Below are positions 28,497 to 38,720 of a stretch of 64,000 nucleotides of DNA, one piece after another. Location of the stretch: assembly GCA_947446635.1 (NCBI GenBank), contig CANFHF010000001.1, forward strand, positions 124,001 to 188,000, in the 5' to 3' direction. The position numbers were made by a program, and so were the translations under genes. Source of the DNA: Flavobacteriaceae bacterium. Its GTDB lineage: Bacteria > Bacteroidota > Bacteroidia > Flavobacteriales > Flavobacteriaceae. Numbering within the stretch: the first letter of the stretch is position 1; every line of letters starts with the position of its first letter. The notes beneath the pieces are model-generated. The model had not been told where the DNA came from. It did no database searches and saw only the letters and a list, made by a program, of their open reading frames with translations.

Positions 28497-29714
28497 TTAG
28501 ACTGCCGCTACTATTGGCAACGGAATTTGATTTCTGAGTAAATCTTCAAAGGTTTCATGTGACCTAATTAAATGCCCTTCACCATTTAACCACAATACTT
28601 CGGCGGGTTTGTAACGAGAATTATAGTTAGATGCCATCGAGAAGCAATAGGCTCCCGCATTTCTGAAACTTAAAAGATCCCCTTCGTTGATTTCAGCAAT
28701 TTTTCGGTTGTTGGCAAAAGTATCCGTTTCGCAAATGTAGCCCACTACAGAGTAGAAACGCTCTTTTGCTTTTGGATGTGAAATGTTTTCGATATGGTGT
28801 TGTGAACCATAAAACATTGGTCGAATCAAGTGATTGAAACCGCTGTCAATTCCAGCAAAAACAGTAGAAGTAGTTTGCTTTACCACATTTACTTTGGCTA
28901 AGAAATAACCAGCTTCGCTTACTAAAAATTTTCCAGGTTCGAAAATCAAGGTCAAATCTTTACCATATTCTTTACAGAAAGCATTAAATCTTTTGGATAA
29001 TTTTCTGCCTAATTCTTCAATATCAGTTTCAATATCGTCTTTTTTGTAAGGCACTTTAAATCCGCTACCAAAATCTAAAAACTCTAAATTCTTGAAGTTT
29101 CTGGCTGCATCAAAAAGAATTTCCGCAGCATATAGGAATACTTCAATATCCAAAATATCAGAACCCGTGTGCATGTGGATTCCAACGATGTTCATTTTGG
29201 TATTTTCAACAATACGAACCAAATGCGGTAATTGATGAACAGAAATTCCAAATTTACTGTCGATATGTCCTACCGAAATGTTGGCATTTCCGCCTGCCAT
29301 AACGTGAGGGTTGATTCGAATGCAAACAGGAACGCTTGGATGTTTTGTTCCAAATTGTTCTAATATAGATAAATTGTCAATATTGATTTGAACTCCCATT
29401 GAGGATACCTCTTCAATCTCTTCGAGAGAAACTCCATTTGGCGTAAAAAAGATTTGATCGGGTGAATAACCTGCATGAAGACCTAGTTGCACTTCTTGGA
29501 TGGAAACCGCGTCTAAACAAGAACCGCATTCTCTCAACAATTGGAGAATAGCAATGTTAGACAAGGCCTTCATGGCGTAATTGATACGCAATTTTTCTAC
29601 TTTAGAAAAAGCACTTGTTAATCTTTTATATTGAGATTGGATTTTTGCCGCATCATATACGTATAATGGACTACCGAATTGTTCTGCTAATTGTACTAAG
29701 TCTTTCGCTTGCAT
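28497..29714 (-). CDS. lysA: Diaminopimelate decarboxylase
   Basis: A 405-residue PLP enzyme of the fold III (alanine racemase-like) decarboxylases, the last step of lysine synthesis (meso-DAP to lysine). The PLP Lys is Lys49 in NYAMKALSN; HMHTGSDILD, FLDFGSGF with the glycine phosphate-binding loop, EPGKFLV and CETDTFANNR (active-site Cys of the second subunit) are present. Arginine or ornithine decarboxylase is less likely given this CESxD-type motif. It is expressed from its own well-formed promoter and ends at its own terminator. Confidence 0.94.
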   Translation of the reverse strand: MQAKDLVQLAEQFGSPLYVYDAAKIQSQYKRLTSAFSKVEKLRINYAMKALSNIAILQLLRECGSCLDAVSIQEVQLGLHAGYSPDQIFFTPNGVSLEEIEEVSSMGVQINIDNLSILEQFGTKHPSVPVCIRINPHVMAGGNANISVGHIDSKFGISVHQLPHLVRIVENTKMNIVGIHMHTGSDILDIEVFLYAAEILFDAARNFKNLEFLDFGSGFKVPYKKDDIETDIEELGRKLSKRFNAFCKEYGKDLTLIFEPGKFLVSEAGYFLAKVNVVKQTTSTVFAGIDSGFNHLIRPMFYGSQHHIENISHPKAKERFYSVVGYICETDTFANNRKIAEINEGDLLSFRNAGAYCFSMASNYNSRYKPAEVLWLNGEGHLIRSHETFEDLLRNQIPLPIVAAV

Positions 29715-29728
29715 TGTACTTTTTTTGA

Positions 29729-29759
29729 CAAATTTATTACTCTTTATCGATACTCACAA
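29729..29759 (-). promoter_or_regulatory. Promoter of lysA
   Basis: On the minus strand TTG (29757-29759), a 20-base spacer and TAAATTTG (29729-29736) give an exact Bacteroidota consensus, 14 bases before the start codon. Confidence 0.7.
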
Positions 29760-29839
29760 GGGGAATACTGAAAACTAACAAATTATAACAAAATGTTTCA
29801 AAATAAACATACATCGTTATAATAGCAAATTTTTTAAAC

Positions 29840-29870
29840 AAAAAAAATACCTTGAAATTTCTTTCAAGGG
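29840..29870 (-). terminator. Intrinsic terminator of gltBD
   Basis: CCTTGAAA and TTTCAAGG arms with a long A run at 29840-29848 give a hairpin plus U tract on the minus strand, about 25 bases after gltD. Confidence 0.75.
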
Positions 29871-29894
29871 ATTTTATAAATATTTTAGGTTGTA

Positions 29895-31349
29895 TTATAC
29901 GCCAGGCAAATCCCCACCTTCTTTGGTTGGTAAATTTGTCGATCCCATTAAGTATAAATCTACTTCTCTTGCAGCTTCTCGGCCTTCTGAGATGGCCCAA
30001 ACAATTAAGGATTGTCCTCTTCTCATATCGCCTGCGGTAAAGATGTTAGGAACATTAGTTTGGTAATTTGTTGCTTTGTAGTTGCTTCTAAAATCAGTTT
30101 CCAATCCCAATTGGCTGCTCAATGTTTTTTCAGGGCCAGTAAAACCTAGGGCTAACAAAGCTAAATCGCATGGCCAAGTTTTTTCAGAACCAGGTACTTC
30201 TATTAATTCAGGACGTTGTCCAGGAACTATTTTCCATTCTACATTGACTGTTTTTAGAGCGATTAATTTACCATTGGCATCCTTGATGAATTCTTTGGTA
30301 TTAATCAACCAGTTTCTTTCAGCACCTTCTTTATGAGAAGAAGATATTTTCAGTTGTAGTGGCCAATATGGCCAAGGTGTAGTTTCACTTCTTCCTACTG
30401 GAGGTTTAGGCATAATCTCAAAGTTAGTAACTGATTTTGCACCATGACGGTTTGATGTGCCCACACAGTCAGAACCTGTATCTCCACCACCAATCACGAT
30501 TACATCTTTGCTAGTAGCCATTACTTGATTTTCTACTTTTTGTCCAAAAACTACTTTGGTTTGTTGGGTTAAGAAATCCATTGCTTGAACCACTCCGTCT
30601 GCATCTGCTCCGGGAGTTGGTAAACCTCTTCTTTCCGTAGCTCCACCGCATAGCACGATTGAATCAAAAGCTTTTAAGTCTTTAATGTCATAGTTTACGC
30701 CAACATTAGTGTTTACTTTGAAAATAATGCCTTCAGCTTCTAAAATTGCTATACGACGGTCGATAATTCCTTTCTCCATTTTGAAGTTCGGAATTCCATA
30801 ACGTAACAATCCACCAACAGTATCATCTCTTTCGAATACGGTAACTAAGTGTCCCGCTCTGTTTAATTGTTGTGCAGCGGCTAAACCTGCAGGACCGGAA
30901 CCTACAATAGCAACTGTTTTTCCAGTTCTAGTTTTAGGAGGTTGTGGCTTAATCCATCCTTCTTTAAAGGCACGTTCCACAATATTTTTTTCTATATTTT
31001 CAATAGAAACGGGCTCTGCAATAATCCCCAACACACATGCTTTTTCGCATGGGGCAGGGCATAGACGTCCTGTGAATTCCGGAAAATTATTTGTTGAATG
31101 GAGTATCCAAGAGGCTTTCTGCCACTCGCCTTGATGCACCATGTGATTGAAATCTGGAATCAAATTTCCTAGAGGACATCCACTATGACAAAAAGGTATA
31201 CCGCAATCCATACAACGGGATCCTTGTTTTGTAATTTCAGCTTCACTCAAAGGAACCGTAAATTCATTATAATGTCCTACACGTTCTATTACGGCCGTAT
31301 ATGATTCATCTTCTCTTTCAAATTCTTTAAATCCTGTAACTTTTCCCAT
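29895..31349 (-). CDS. gltD: Glutamate synthase (NADPH) small subunit
   Basis: A 484-residue flavoprotein that passes electrons from NADPH to the large subunit. N-terminal Fe-S Cys are C46, C49, C54 and C58 (CMDCGIPFCHSGC) with further Cys in CPAPCEKACV; the FAD dinucleotide fold follows (VGSGPAGLAAAQQL), then the NADPH fold (IGGGDTGSDC) and a C-terminal FTAGDMRRGQSLIVWAI segment. It starts 5 bases after the gltB stop, so the two are translated from one mRNA, and a terminator follows. Confidence 0.97.
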   Translation of the reverse strand: MGKVTGFKEFEREDESYTAVIERVGHYNEFTVPLSEAEITKQGSRCMDCGIPFCHSGCPLGNLIPDFNHMVHQGEWQKASWILHSTNNFPEFTGRLCPAPCEKACVLGIIAEPVSIENIEKNIVERAFKEGWIKPQPPKTRTGKTVAIVGSGPAGLAAAQQLNRAGHLVTVFERDDTVGGLLRYGIPNFKMEKGIIDRRIAILEAEGIIFKVNTNVGVNYDIKDLKAFDSIVLCGGATERRGLPTPGADADGVVQAMDFLTQQTKVVFGQKVENQVMATSKDVIVIGGGDTGSDCVGTSNRHGAKSVTNFEIMPKPPVGRSETTPWPYWPLQLKISSSHKEGAERNWLINTKEFIKDANGKLIALKTVNVEWKIVPGQRPELIEVPGSEKTWPCDLALLALGFTGPEKTLSSQLGLETDFRSNYKATNYQTNVPNIFTAGDMRRGQSLIVWAISEGREAAREVDLYLMGSTNLPTKEGGDLPGV

Positions 31350-31354
31350 TGTAA

Positions 31355-34300
31355 TTATGCTGTTAATTCTTGTAACAATTTTTCTTTTTCCAAACGTTGT
31401 AATGCTTTTTTGTAATCGGTAGGCATTACTTTTACAAATTTACCTAAGCTGTTTGTCCAATCATTTAATATCTCAGCCCCTCTATTACTATTGGTATAAA
31501 GCACGTGTTTAGAGATCAATGATTTTAAATCTTCGGCGTCAACTCCTTCTACCGTTTCAAAATCTATTGATTCTGTATTACACAAACCGTTTACAAATTG
31601 TTTTTCAGGATCATAAATGTAGGCAATGCCGCCACTCATTCCAGCAGCAAAATTTCTTCCTGTTTTACCTAAAACTACTACTTTACCACCCGTCATGTAT
31701 TCACAGCCGTGATCTCCAACTCCTTCTACAACTGCAGTTGCACCAGAGTTACGAACGGCAAATCGTTCACCTGCAATACCATTTATATAAGCTTCTCCTT
31801 CGATTGCTCCGAATAAACATACGTTTCCGACAATAACATTGTCTTCTGCAACGAATGTTGCTTTTGCTGGTTTCTTAATGATTAGCTTAGCTCCAGAAAG
31901 TCCTTTTCCTAAGTAGTCATTGGTGTTTCCTTCAACAGTAAATGTTAATCCGTGGGCACTAAAGGCACCTAAACTTTGACCGGCAGAACCAGTGAAATTC
32001 ACGTTTAAAGTGTCTTCAGGTAAACCAAGGTATCCATATATTTTAGAAATTTCATTACTTATGATTGCACCAACAGAACGATTAGTATTGTTAATAGGAT
32101 AATTCAATATCATTTTCTCTTTACCATGAATCGCACGGTGAGAGTCTTTCAATATTTGAAAGTCAATTACGTTTCCTAAGTTATGATCTTGTTTTTCAGT
32201 ATTTCTAAGAATTTTTTCTCCATATCCAACAGGCGTATGTAATATAGACGATAAATCAAGACCTTTTGCTTTATACTGCGTTATTGCTTGATTAGAATTA
32301 ATTTTGTGAGTTTGCCCCACCATTTCATCTAATGTTCTAAAACCTAATTGCGCCATAATGCATCTTAATTCCTCCGCAACATAGTAGAAGAAGTTAATAA
32401 CGTGTTCCGGCGTTCCCTTAAAGTTTTTACGCAACTCTTTATCTTGGGTTGCAATACCAACTGGACAAGTGTTTAAGTGGCATTTACGCATCATAATACA
32501 ACCCGAAGCTACAAGTGGTGCTGTTGCGAAACCAAATTCTTCGGCTCCCAATAAAGCGGCAATAGCCACATCACGACCCGTTTTTAATTGTCCGTCACAT
32601 TCTACAATAATTCTACTTCTTAGGTTATTTAAAACCAAAGTTTGCTGTGCTTCGGCTAATCCAAGTTCCCAGGGTAATCCTGCGTGCTTTAGCGAAGTAA
32701 GCGGCGAAGCCCCAGTTCCTCCGTCATAACCAGCAATTAAAACTACATCTGCTTTTGCTTTTGATACACCAGCAGCGATAGTTCCAACACCTACTTCTGA
32801 AACTAGTTTCACGTTGATACGAGCTTCTCTGTTGGCATTTTTTAGATCAAAAATTAATTGCGCTAAATCTTCTATTGAGTAAATATCATGGTGAGGCGGT
32901 GGTGAAATCAATCCAACATAAGGTGTTGAATTACGTGTGGCAGCAATGTAAGGATCTACTTTTTCGCCAGGCAATTGTCCGCCTTCGCCAGGTTTTGCAC
33001 CTTGAGCCATTTTTATCTGAATTTCTCTTGCATTAGACAAATAATGAGAAGTTACACCAAATCGTCCAGAGGCAACCTGCTTAATTGCCGAGTTACGGCT
33101 GTCACCATTGATATCCGGTTGAAAACGGTTTCTATCCTCACCGCCTTCTCCAGAATTCGATTTTCCACCAATACGATTCATGGCAATAGCCAAGTTTTCG
33201 TGTGCTTCTTTGGAAATCGAACCAAGAGACATAGCACCAGTTTTGAATCGTTTTACGATTTCGGTCCACGGTTCTACCTCAGTCAACGGAATGGGATCAA
33301 GATTTGTAAATTCGAATAAACCACGAATTGTCATTAAACTTTTTGCTTGATCATTTACAGCTTTTGCATATTCATCATAGCTAGTTTGATCACTCAATCG
33401 AACCGCTTGTTGTAATTTAGCAATTGTTGTAGGATTAAACATGTGTCTTTCTCCATTACGTCTCCATCTATATTCACCACCAATGTTTAATCCCAATCTG
33501 TTTTGGATTAAAGTATCTGGGTAGGCATATTTGTATCTTTCATTAATTTCTTTTTCAATTTCATACAGTCCAATACCCTCAATTCTTGAAGTAGTGTATG
33601 GAAAATATTTTTGAACGAACTTAGAATTGAAACCTACAATTTCAAAAATTTGCGAACCCCTATAGGAATGTAAAGTAGAGATTCCTATTTTATTCATAAT
33701 TTTTAAAATCCCATAACCAATGGCTTTATTGAAATTGTGAACCGCCTTTTCTTCATCGATACCAGTAATAAATCCTTCTCTTACTTGAACACGGATGATT
33801 TCATTTACCATATAAGGATTGATGGCACTTGCTCCATATCCAAAAAGAGTAGCGAAGTGATGTGGCTCTCGTGGCTCGGCAGATTCAATGATAATATCAA
33901 AATAAGATCGCTTACGTAAACGATTCATCTGATGATTTATGTAAGAACATGCAAGTAAACAAGGTATAGGAGCCAAATCTTTGGCAACACCTCTGTCGGA
34001 TAAAATAATGATATTAGTGCCTCTTTCTATTGCTTTTGTAATTTGAACAATAATAGCTTCCAAGGCATCTTCCAATCCATTTAACCCTTTGGCTTTTGGA
34101 TATAATATTTCAATAGTTTCTGCTTTGAAGTTATCTACCGAAATATTTCTTATTTTTTCTAAATCTTTATTTGAAATTACAGGATTCTGAATTCTTAATT
34201 TTCTGCATTGCTCACTTGAAATGTCAAAAATATTTCTGTCTTGGCCTAACGCCAAACTAATATCAGTAACGATTTCCTCACGAATCCCATCTAATGGAGG

Positions 34301-35866
34301 ATTGGTAACTTGCGCAAATAATTGTTTGAAATAATTATAGATTAATTGTGGTCTGTCTGATAAAACGGCTAATGGTGTATCTGTTCCCATTGAGCCTAAT
34401 GTTTCTTTACCACTTTGAGCCATTGGAGTAATAATGTCCTGAATATCCTCTAATGTATAATTAAACAAACGTTCTCTCGTAGCTAAATCTGTAGTTTCAA
34501 TAGAACAAACTTCTGATGTACTTGGTACGTCTTTTAAATTTAATCTATATTGATTTAACCATTCCTGATAAGGTCTTTCAGAAACAATTTTGCTTTTGAT
34601 TTCTTCGTCATTAATGATGCGTCCTTCGTTCATATCAACCAAGAACATTTTCCCCGGTTCTAATCTACCATGGCTTTCTACGTCTTCAGGAGCTATTTCC
34701 ACAACACCAATTTCGGATGCCATGATCAATTTTCCACTCTTGGTTACCGTATATCGTGAAGGCCTCAAACCATTACGATCCAATAAGGCACCCACATAAT
34801 CACCATCTGAAAACGGAACAGAGGCAGGACCATCCCAAGGCTCCATAATACAGGCATTATATTCATAGAATGCTTTTCGTTCTGATGACATAGTTTGGTG
34901 TTTTTCCCATGCTTCTGGAATCATCATCATCATCACTTCTGGCAATGATCTGCCGGTGTGCATCAACAATTCTACCACCATATCCATAGAGGCCGAATCC
35001 GACTTTCCAGGAATAATGATTGGGAATAATTTTTCAATTTGCGGACCAAAAACATCGCTCTTCATGATTTCTTCCCGAACTCGCATTCTACTTACATTTC
35101 CGCGCAAAGTATTGATTTCCCCATTTTGGCATATATATCTAAAGGGTTGGGCTAACTCCCAAGAAGGCATTGTATTGGTAGAAAAACGTTGGTGTACTAA
35201 TGCTAATCGCGTTACTAAATCAGTTTGCTGTAAATCAATGTAATACGGACCAATGTCTTCGGGCATAATAATTCCCTTATAAATAAGCGTAGTAGTTGAA
35301 AAACTAGGAATATAAAAATAAGAGCTCTCAGATATTTTAGAATTGATAATAGTATGCTCCGTAATTTTACGGGCTGCATACAATTTTGCTTTAAATGTGG
35401 CGTCGTCAATTGGTTCGCTTTTTCCAACAAAAATTTGATCAATTCTTGGTTCAGAAGCGGCGGCTATTTGTCCTAATTGTGAAGAATCTACAGGAACTTC
35501 TCTCCATCCTAAAATGGTTAATCCCTGACCTTTGATTTCTTTTTCGAATGTTTTTTTACAAAAAACATATTGATTTTCATTTTTTGGTAAAAACACCATT
35601 CCAACGGCATATTCACGAGCTTCCGGAAGCTTGAAATCACAAACCCTATGGAAATATTCGTGAGGGATATCAATTAATAATCCGGCTCCATCACCAGTTT
35701 TTCCATCCGAACTAACACCTCCACGATGTTCCAGTTTTACAAGGATTTCTAATGCGTCGTGTATGATTTGATTTGTTTTTTCGCCTTTAAGGTTACAGAT
35801 AAACCCTGCCCCGCAGTTTTCATGTTCAAATTCAGGCAAATAAAGACCTTGTTCTTTAATTTTCAT
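31355..35866 (-). CDS. gltB: Glutamate synthase large subunit
   Basis: A 1503-residue enzyme making two glutamates from glutamine and 2-oxoglutarate. It opens with a short propeptide and the class II amidotransferase nucleophile Cys18 (ENCGAGF), then the central domain, the FMN barrel with the [10 protein letters not shown] and [12 protein letters not shown] segments, the 3Fe-4S Cys cluster in CHLNTCPVG, and the C-terminal GXGXG beta-helix domain (repeated Gly spacing, for example [13 protein letters not shown]). Length is normal. It leads the gltBD operon, with a -7 box just upstream. It is divergent from sucC across a 436-base gap. Confidence 0.97.
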   Translation of the reverse strand: MKIKEQGLYLPEFEHENCGAGFICNLKGEKTNQIIHDALEILVKLEHRGGVSSDGKTGDGAGLLIDIPHEYFHRVCDFKLPEAREYAVGMVFLPKNENQYVFCKKTFEKEIKGQGLTILGWREVPVDSSQLGQIAAASEPRIDQIFVGKSEPIDDATFKAKLYAARKITEHTIINSKISESSYFYIPSFSTTTLIYKGIIMPEDIGPYYIDLQQTDLVTRLALVHQRFSTNTMPSWELAQPFRYICQNGEINTLRGNVSRMRVREEIMKSDVFGPQIEKLFPIIIPGKSDSASMDMVVELLMHTGRSLPEVMMMMIPEAWEKHQTMSSERKAFYEYNACIMEPWDGPASVPFSDGDYVGALLDRNGLRPSRYTVTKSGKLIMASEIGVVEIAPEDVESHGRLEPGKMFLVDMNEGRIINDEEIKSKIVSERPYQEWLNQYRLNLKDVPSTSEVCSIETTDLATRERLFNYTLEDIQDIITPMAQSGKETLGSMGTDTPLAVLSDRPQLIYNYFKQLFAQVTNPPLDGIREEIVTDISLALGQDRNIFDISSEQCRKLRIQNPVISNKDLEKIRNISVDNFKAETIEILYPKAKGLNGLEDALEAIIVQITKAIERGTNIIILSDRGVAKDLAPIPCLLACSYINHQMNRLRKRSYFDIIIESAEPREPHHFATLFGYGASAINPYMVNEIIRVQVREGFITGIDEEKAVHNFNKAIGYGILKIMNKIGISTLHSYRGSQIFEIVGFNSKFVQKYFPYTTSRIEGIGLYEIEKEINERYKYAYPDTLIQNRLGLNIGGEYRWRRNGERHMFNPTTIAKLQQAVRLSDQTSYDEYAKAVNDQAKSLMTIRGLFEFTNLDPIPLTEVEPWTEIVKRFKTGAMSLGSISKEAHENLAIAMNRIGGKSNSGEGGEDRNRFQPDINGDSRNSAIKQVASGRFGVTSHYLSNAREIQIKMAQGAKPGEGGQLPGEKVDPYIAATRNSTPYVGLISPPPHHDIYSIEDLAQLIFDLKNANREARINVKLVSEVGVGTIAAGVSKAKADVVLIAGYDGGTGASPLTSLKHAGLPWELGLAEAQQTLVLNNLRSRIIVECDGQLKTGRDVAIAALLGAEEFGFATAPLVASGCIMMRKCHLNTCPVGIATQDKELRKNFKGTPEHVINFFYYVAEELRCIMAQLGFRTLDEMVGQTHKINSNQAITQYKAKGLDLSSILHTPVGYGEKILRNTEKQDHNLGNVIDFQILKDSHRAIHGKEKMILNYPINNTNRSVGAIISNEISKIYGYLGLPEDTLNVNFTGSAGQSLGAFSAHGLTFTVEGNTNDYLGKGLSGAKLIIKKPAKATFVAEDNVIVGNVCLFGAIEGEAYINGIAGERFAVRNSGATAVVEGVGDHGCEYMTGGKVVVLGKTGRNFAAGMSGGIAYIYDPEKQFVNGLCNTESIDFETVEGVDAEDLKSLISKHVLYTNSNRGAEILNDWTNSLGKFVKVMPTDYKKALQRLEKEKLLQELTA

Positions 35867-35883
35867 GCTTAATAATTTTTATG

Positions 35884-35891
35884 CAAAAATA
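35884..35891 (-). promoter_or_regulatory. -7 box of gltBD
   Basis: The minus strand reads TATTTTTG, 17 bases before the gltB start. No TTG at the -33 distance, which fits a promoter that may need an activator. Confidence 0.5.
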
Positions 35892-36245
35892 AAGATTTCA
35901 TTAGCTATAATGTATTGAAAACGGTTTAATAGAGATACTTTTACAATAATAGTAGAAAAAACTATGATTATTTGATGATAATGTATTCTTATGGTTTCAA
36001 ATTGATAAATCGATAATTTGTTTTGGCTTCAAAAACATAAATTGGGTTTAAAGTATAAAATTTCTTACTTTTATTTTTATTTATAAATCGATATAGTAGT
36101 TTGAAACTTACTATTTTTATCATAAATTGTCTTTTATTATTTCAGTATTGAAGGAATAATAAATTAAAACACACAAAATAACACCAACTATTTTATTCTC
36201 GGTTTTATTATCAAAAAAACATTTTAGTTTTAAATGGAATTGTGT

Positions 36246-36253
36246 TATTTTTG
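36246..36253 (+). promoter_or_regulatory. -7 box of sucC; decides the start
   Basis: TATTTTTG matches TAnnTTTG, 49 bases before the ATG at 36303. An in-frame ATG at 36234 lies upstream of this box and cannot be used. Confidence 0.55.
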
Positions 36254-36302
36254 CCGCACTTTATTTCTGGAATACATTCAGAATCTTGTCAAAAATTTTA
36301 AT

Positions 36303-37496
36303 ATGGATATACACGAATATCAAGGAAAAGAAATATTAGCCAGCTATGGCGTAAAAGTGCAACGTGGCTATGTTGCCAACAATCCACAAGAAGCGGTTGC
36401 TGCTGCAAAACAATTAACAGCTGAAACTGGAACCGGATGGCATGTTATTAAAGCCCAAGTTCATGCTGGTGGACGTGGAAAAGGGGGTGGGGTGAAACTT
36501 GCTAAAAACCTTCAACAAGTTGAAGATATTTCTGGTCAAATCATCGGAATGCAATTGATTACACCTCAAACATCTGCTGAAGGTAAAAAAGTACATAAAG
36601 TTTTGGTTGCCGAAGATGTTTATTATCCTGGTGAAACCGAAACTTCTGAGTTTTACATGTCGGTTTTATTGAATAGAAGTAAAGGTCGCAATATGATTAT
36701 GTATTCTACCGAAGGTGGAATGGATATTGAAGAAGTGGCAGAACATACTCCACATTTAATTTTTACCGAAGAGATTGATCCAACTGTTGGATTGCAAGGT
36801 TTTCAAGCCAGAAGAATTGCCTTTAATTTAGGACTTTCTGGAAATGCTTTCAAAGAAATGGTGCAGTTTGTTGATGCTTTATATAAAGCATATATAGGTT
36901 CTGACGCTTCGATGTTTGAAATCAATCCCGTTTTGAAGACTTCAGATAATAAAATTATTGCCGTTGACGCTAAAGTAAATTTGGATGATAATGCTTTATA
37001 CCGTCATCCGAAATTAGCTGAGATGCGTGACGTTCGCGAGGAAAACCCAATCGAGGTTGAAGCAAAAGAAGCTGGTCTTAATTATGTGGATCTTGACGGT
37101 ACCGTAGGTTGTATGGTAAATGGAGCTGGTTTGGCTATGGCTACAATGGATTTAATAAAATATGCAGGTTTTGAACCGGCAAATTTCTTGGACGTTGGTG
37201 GTACTGCCGATGCAAAACGTGTGGAATTAGCTTTTCGTATCATTTTGAAAGATCCAAATGTAAAAGCAATTTTGATTAACATTTTTGGTGGAATCGTTCG
37301 TTGTGACCGTGTGGCGCAAGGAGTTGTTGATGCCTACAAAAACATGGGAGATGCTATTAAAGTGCCAATTATTGTTCGTTTGCAAGGAACCAATGCGGTT
37401 ATTGCAAAAGAATTAATTGACAATTCTGGAATGCCAATTTTATCTGCAGTTGAATTTCAAGAAGCTGCGGACCAAGTAAAAGCGGCACTTTCGTAA
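36303..37496 (+). CDS. sucC: Succinyl-CoA ligase beta subunit
   Basis: A 397-residue ATP-grasp subunit of succinyl-CoA synthetase, converting succinyl-CoA to succinate with NDP phosphorylation in the TCA cycle. The start MDIHEYQGKEIL is the universal SucC N-terminus; ATP-grasp motifs (VKAQVHAGGRGKGGGV, FEINPV), and the CoA-ligase-like half with FLDVGGTADA and NIFGGIVRCD are present. sucD is not adjacent; separate sucC and sucD loci are usual in Flavobacterium as I recall. A terminator follows directly. Confidence 0.97.
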   Translation: MDIHEYQGKEILASYGVKVQRGYVANNPQEAVAAAKQLTAETGTGWHVIKAQVHAGGRGKGGGVKLAKNLQQVEDISGQIIGMQLITPQTSAEGKKVHKVLVAEDVYYPGETETSEFYMSVLLNRSKGRNMIMYSTEGGMDIEEVAEHTPHLIFTEEIDPTVGLQGFQARRIAFNLGLSGNAFKEMVQFVDALYKAYIGSDASMFEINPVLKTSDNKIIAVDAKVNLDDNALYRHPKLAEMRDVREENPIEVEAKEAGLNYVDLDGTVGCMVNGAGLAMATMDLIKYAGFEPANFLDVGGTADAKRVELAFRIILKDPNVKAILINIFGGIVRCDRVAQGVVDAYKNMGDAIKVPIIVRLQGTNAVIAKELIDNSGMPILSAVEFQEAADQVKAALS

Positions 37497-37518
37497 TCAA
37501 AGAAATATTTATATGATG

Positions 37519-37549
37519 AAAAATCCTGGGTCAAAGCTCAGGATTTTTT
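37519..37549 (+). terminator. sucC terminator overlapping the end of the convergent gene
   Basis: AAAATCCTG(GG) pairs with (CT)CAGGATTTT and is followed by T's. The right arm runs into the last codons and stop (37538) of the convergent Rossmann-fold gene, and an A run on the left allows use in the other direction as well. Confidence 0.7.
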
Positions 37550-38206
37550 GTTTGCCATTTCTTGTATGCTATCAGATTCTATAGTATGAAATTCTTTGTT
37601 ATCCTTTTGGGCAATGATAAACATAGCTATAGCAACAGCTTCACTTTGTATGGGTTTGTATTTTCTTAAATTGCCGATGAGTAAAAATGAAAAAAGTTTC
37701 ATAAAAAAGCTGCCAATTTTTTCTCCCAATCTAAATTCGGCTCGATTTCCTAAAAGGAGGGAAGGTTGAAATACGGAAACACTTTCAAAGGGACATTTTT
37801 TGAGAAAATCTTGAATTTCCCCTTTTGTTTTCAAGTAAAAATTTGAGGAGTTGGCGTCAGCGCCAAGAGAGGAAACAATCAAGAATTGTTTGACTTTGTT
37901 TTCAAGGGCGATTTTAGTAAATTGCTGGGGGTATTCAAAATCTACTTTTCTGAAAGCCTCCTGGCTTCCTGCATTTTTTATGGTCGTGCCAATGGTACAA
38001 AAGAAATCATCACCAACGACTAATTCCCTATACGTTTCCGGTTTTTCAAAATCAATGATATATTGCTTTAATTTCGGGTGCTGAATACCTGAATCTCTTT
38101 TGACAAAGGCAATCACTGTTGAATATTCCGTACTTTCTAAAAGAAGTTCTAAAAGTTGGGAACCGATCAATCCGGTGCTGCCAATAATCAAAGCCGTTTT
38201 TACCAT
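37538..38206 (-). CDS. NAD(P)-binding Rossmann-fold protein (HTATIP2/oxidoreductase-like)
   Basis: A 222-residue short atypical SDR-type protein. The N-terminal dinucleotide motif is IIGSTGLIGSQ (GxxGxxG at 9-15); a conserved FLIVSSLGADANSSNFYLKTKGE segment contains the S...YxxxK-like positions. This layout matches the HTATIP2/YbjT-like family, whose substrates are mostly unknown. Its ATG overlaps the stop of the DUF1456 gene upstream (TAATG), so translation of the two is probably coupled. Its 3' end shares sequence with the sucC terminator. Confidence 0.85.
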   Translation of the reverse strand: MVKTALIIGSTGLIGSQLLELLLESTEYSTVIAFVKRDSGIQHPKLKQYIIDFEKPETYRELVVGDDFFCTIGTTIKNAGSQEAFRKVDFEYPQQFTKIALENKVKQFLIVSSLGADANSSNFYLKTKGEIQDFLKKCPFESVSVFQPSLLLGNRAEFRLGEKIGSFFMKLFSFLLIGNLRKYKPIQSEAVAIAMFIIAQKDNKEFHTIESDSIQEMANKKS

Positions 38207-38673
38207 TACGATTTTTTGTTCTTCCCGAAATTAAATTTCACTTTTTCTACCACTTGTATTTTGTTATTCCCCTTTGGGAATTCTTTTTTGGAAGTTCTTT
38301 TTGCGGCAGGTTTCGATTTAGAGGGGGCTTGATCTCCTCTTGCTTTGTCTTCGTCTTTTGGTTTTGCCTTAAATTCTGGTCTGTCTTTCTGACCTTCTTT
38401 TGCGGGAATTTGAGCTTTATGTTTGGCTAAAACGGCCGTTGGGTTCTTAGGATTTTCCTTTGTACCACGGAGGTGAATAACCAAGCCATTTAGGAAATTA
38501 CGAAGCACTTGGTCGCCACATTCCACATAATTAGGGTGGTCTTCGGCACGGAAAAAAGCACCTAATTCTGATTTTGAAATTCTAAAATCTACTAATTCCA
38601 GTATTTCAACTATTTGGTCGTCTCTTAACATCAAGGCAACACGTAGTTTTTTTAGGATATCGTTATTTGTCAT
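38206..38673 (-). CDS. DUF1456 family protein (YehS-like)
   Basis: A 155-residue protein with two DUF1456 repeats, NNDILKKLRVALML..IVEILEL at residues 3-27 and the related VECGDQVLRNFLNGLV at about 50-66, then a Lys/Pro/Ala-rich, probably disordered basic tail (about 85-155). E. coli YehS has the same repeat pair; the function is unknown, though the basic tail suggests nucleic acid or ribosome contact. It overlaps the next gene by TAATG. A -7 like TATCTTTA lies at 38691-38698. Confidence 0.85.
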   Translation of the reverse strand: MTNNDILKKLRVALMLRDDQIVEILELVDFRISKSELGAFFRAEDHPNYVECGDQVLRNFLNGLVIHLRGTKENPKNPTAVLAKHKAQIPAKEGQKDRPEFKAKPKDEDKARGDQAPSKSKPAAKRTSKKEFPKGNNKIQVVEKVKFNFGKNKKS

Positions 38674-38720
38674 TTTTATATATTTTGTTTGTAAAGATAG
38701 ATTTTTTGAGACTTGAGTGA

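Larger units (their letters stand above)
35867..36302. other. Long divergent intergenic region gltB-sucC
   Basis: This 436-base AT-rich gap carries the gltB and sucC promoter boxes at its ends and no open frame or RNA gene that I can support. The 11-mer ATAAATCGATA occurs twice (36005-36015 and 36083-36093). Nothing else recognisable. Confidence 0.5.
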
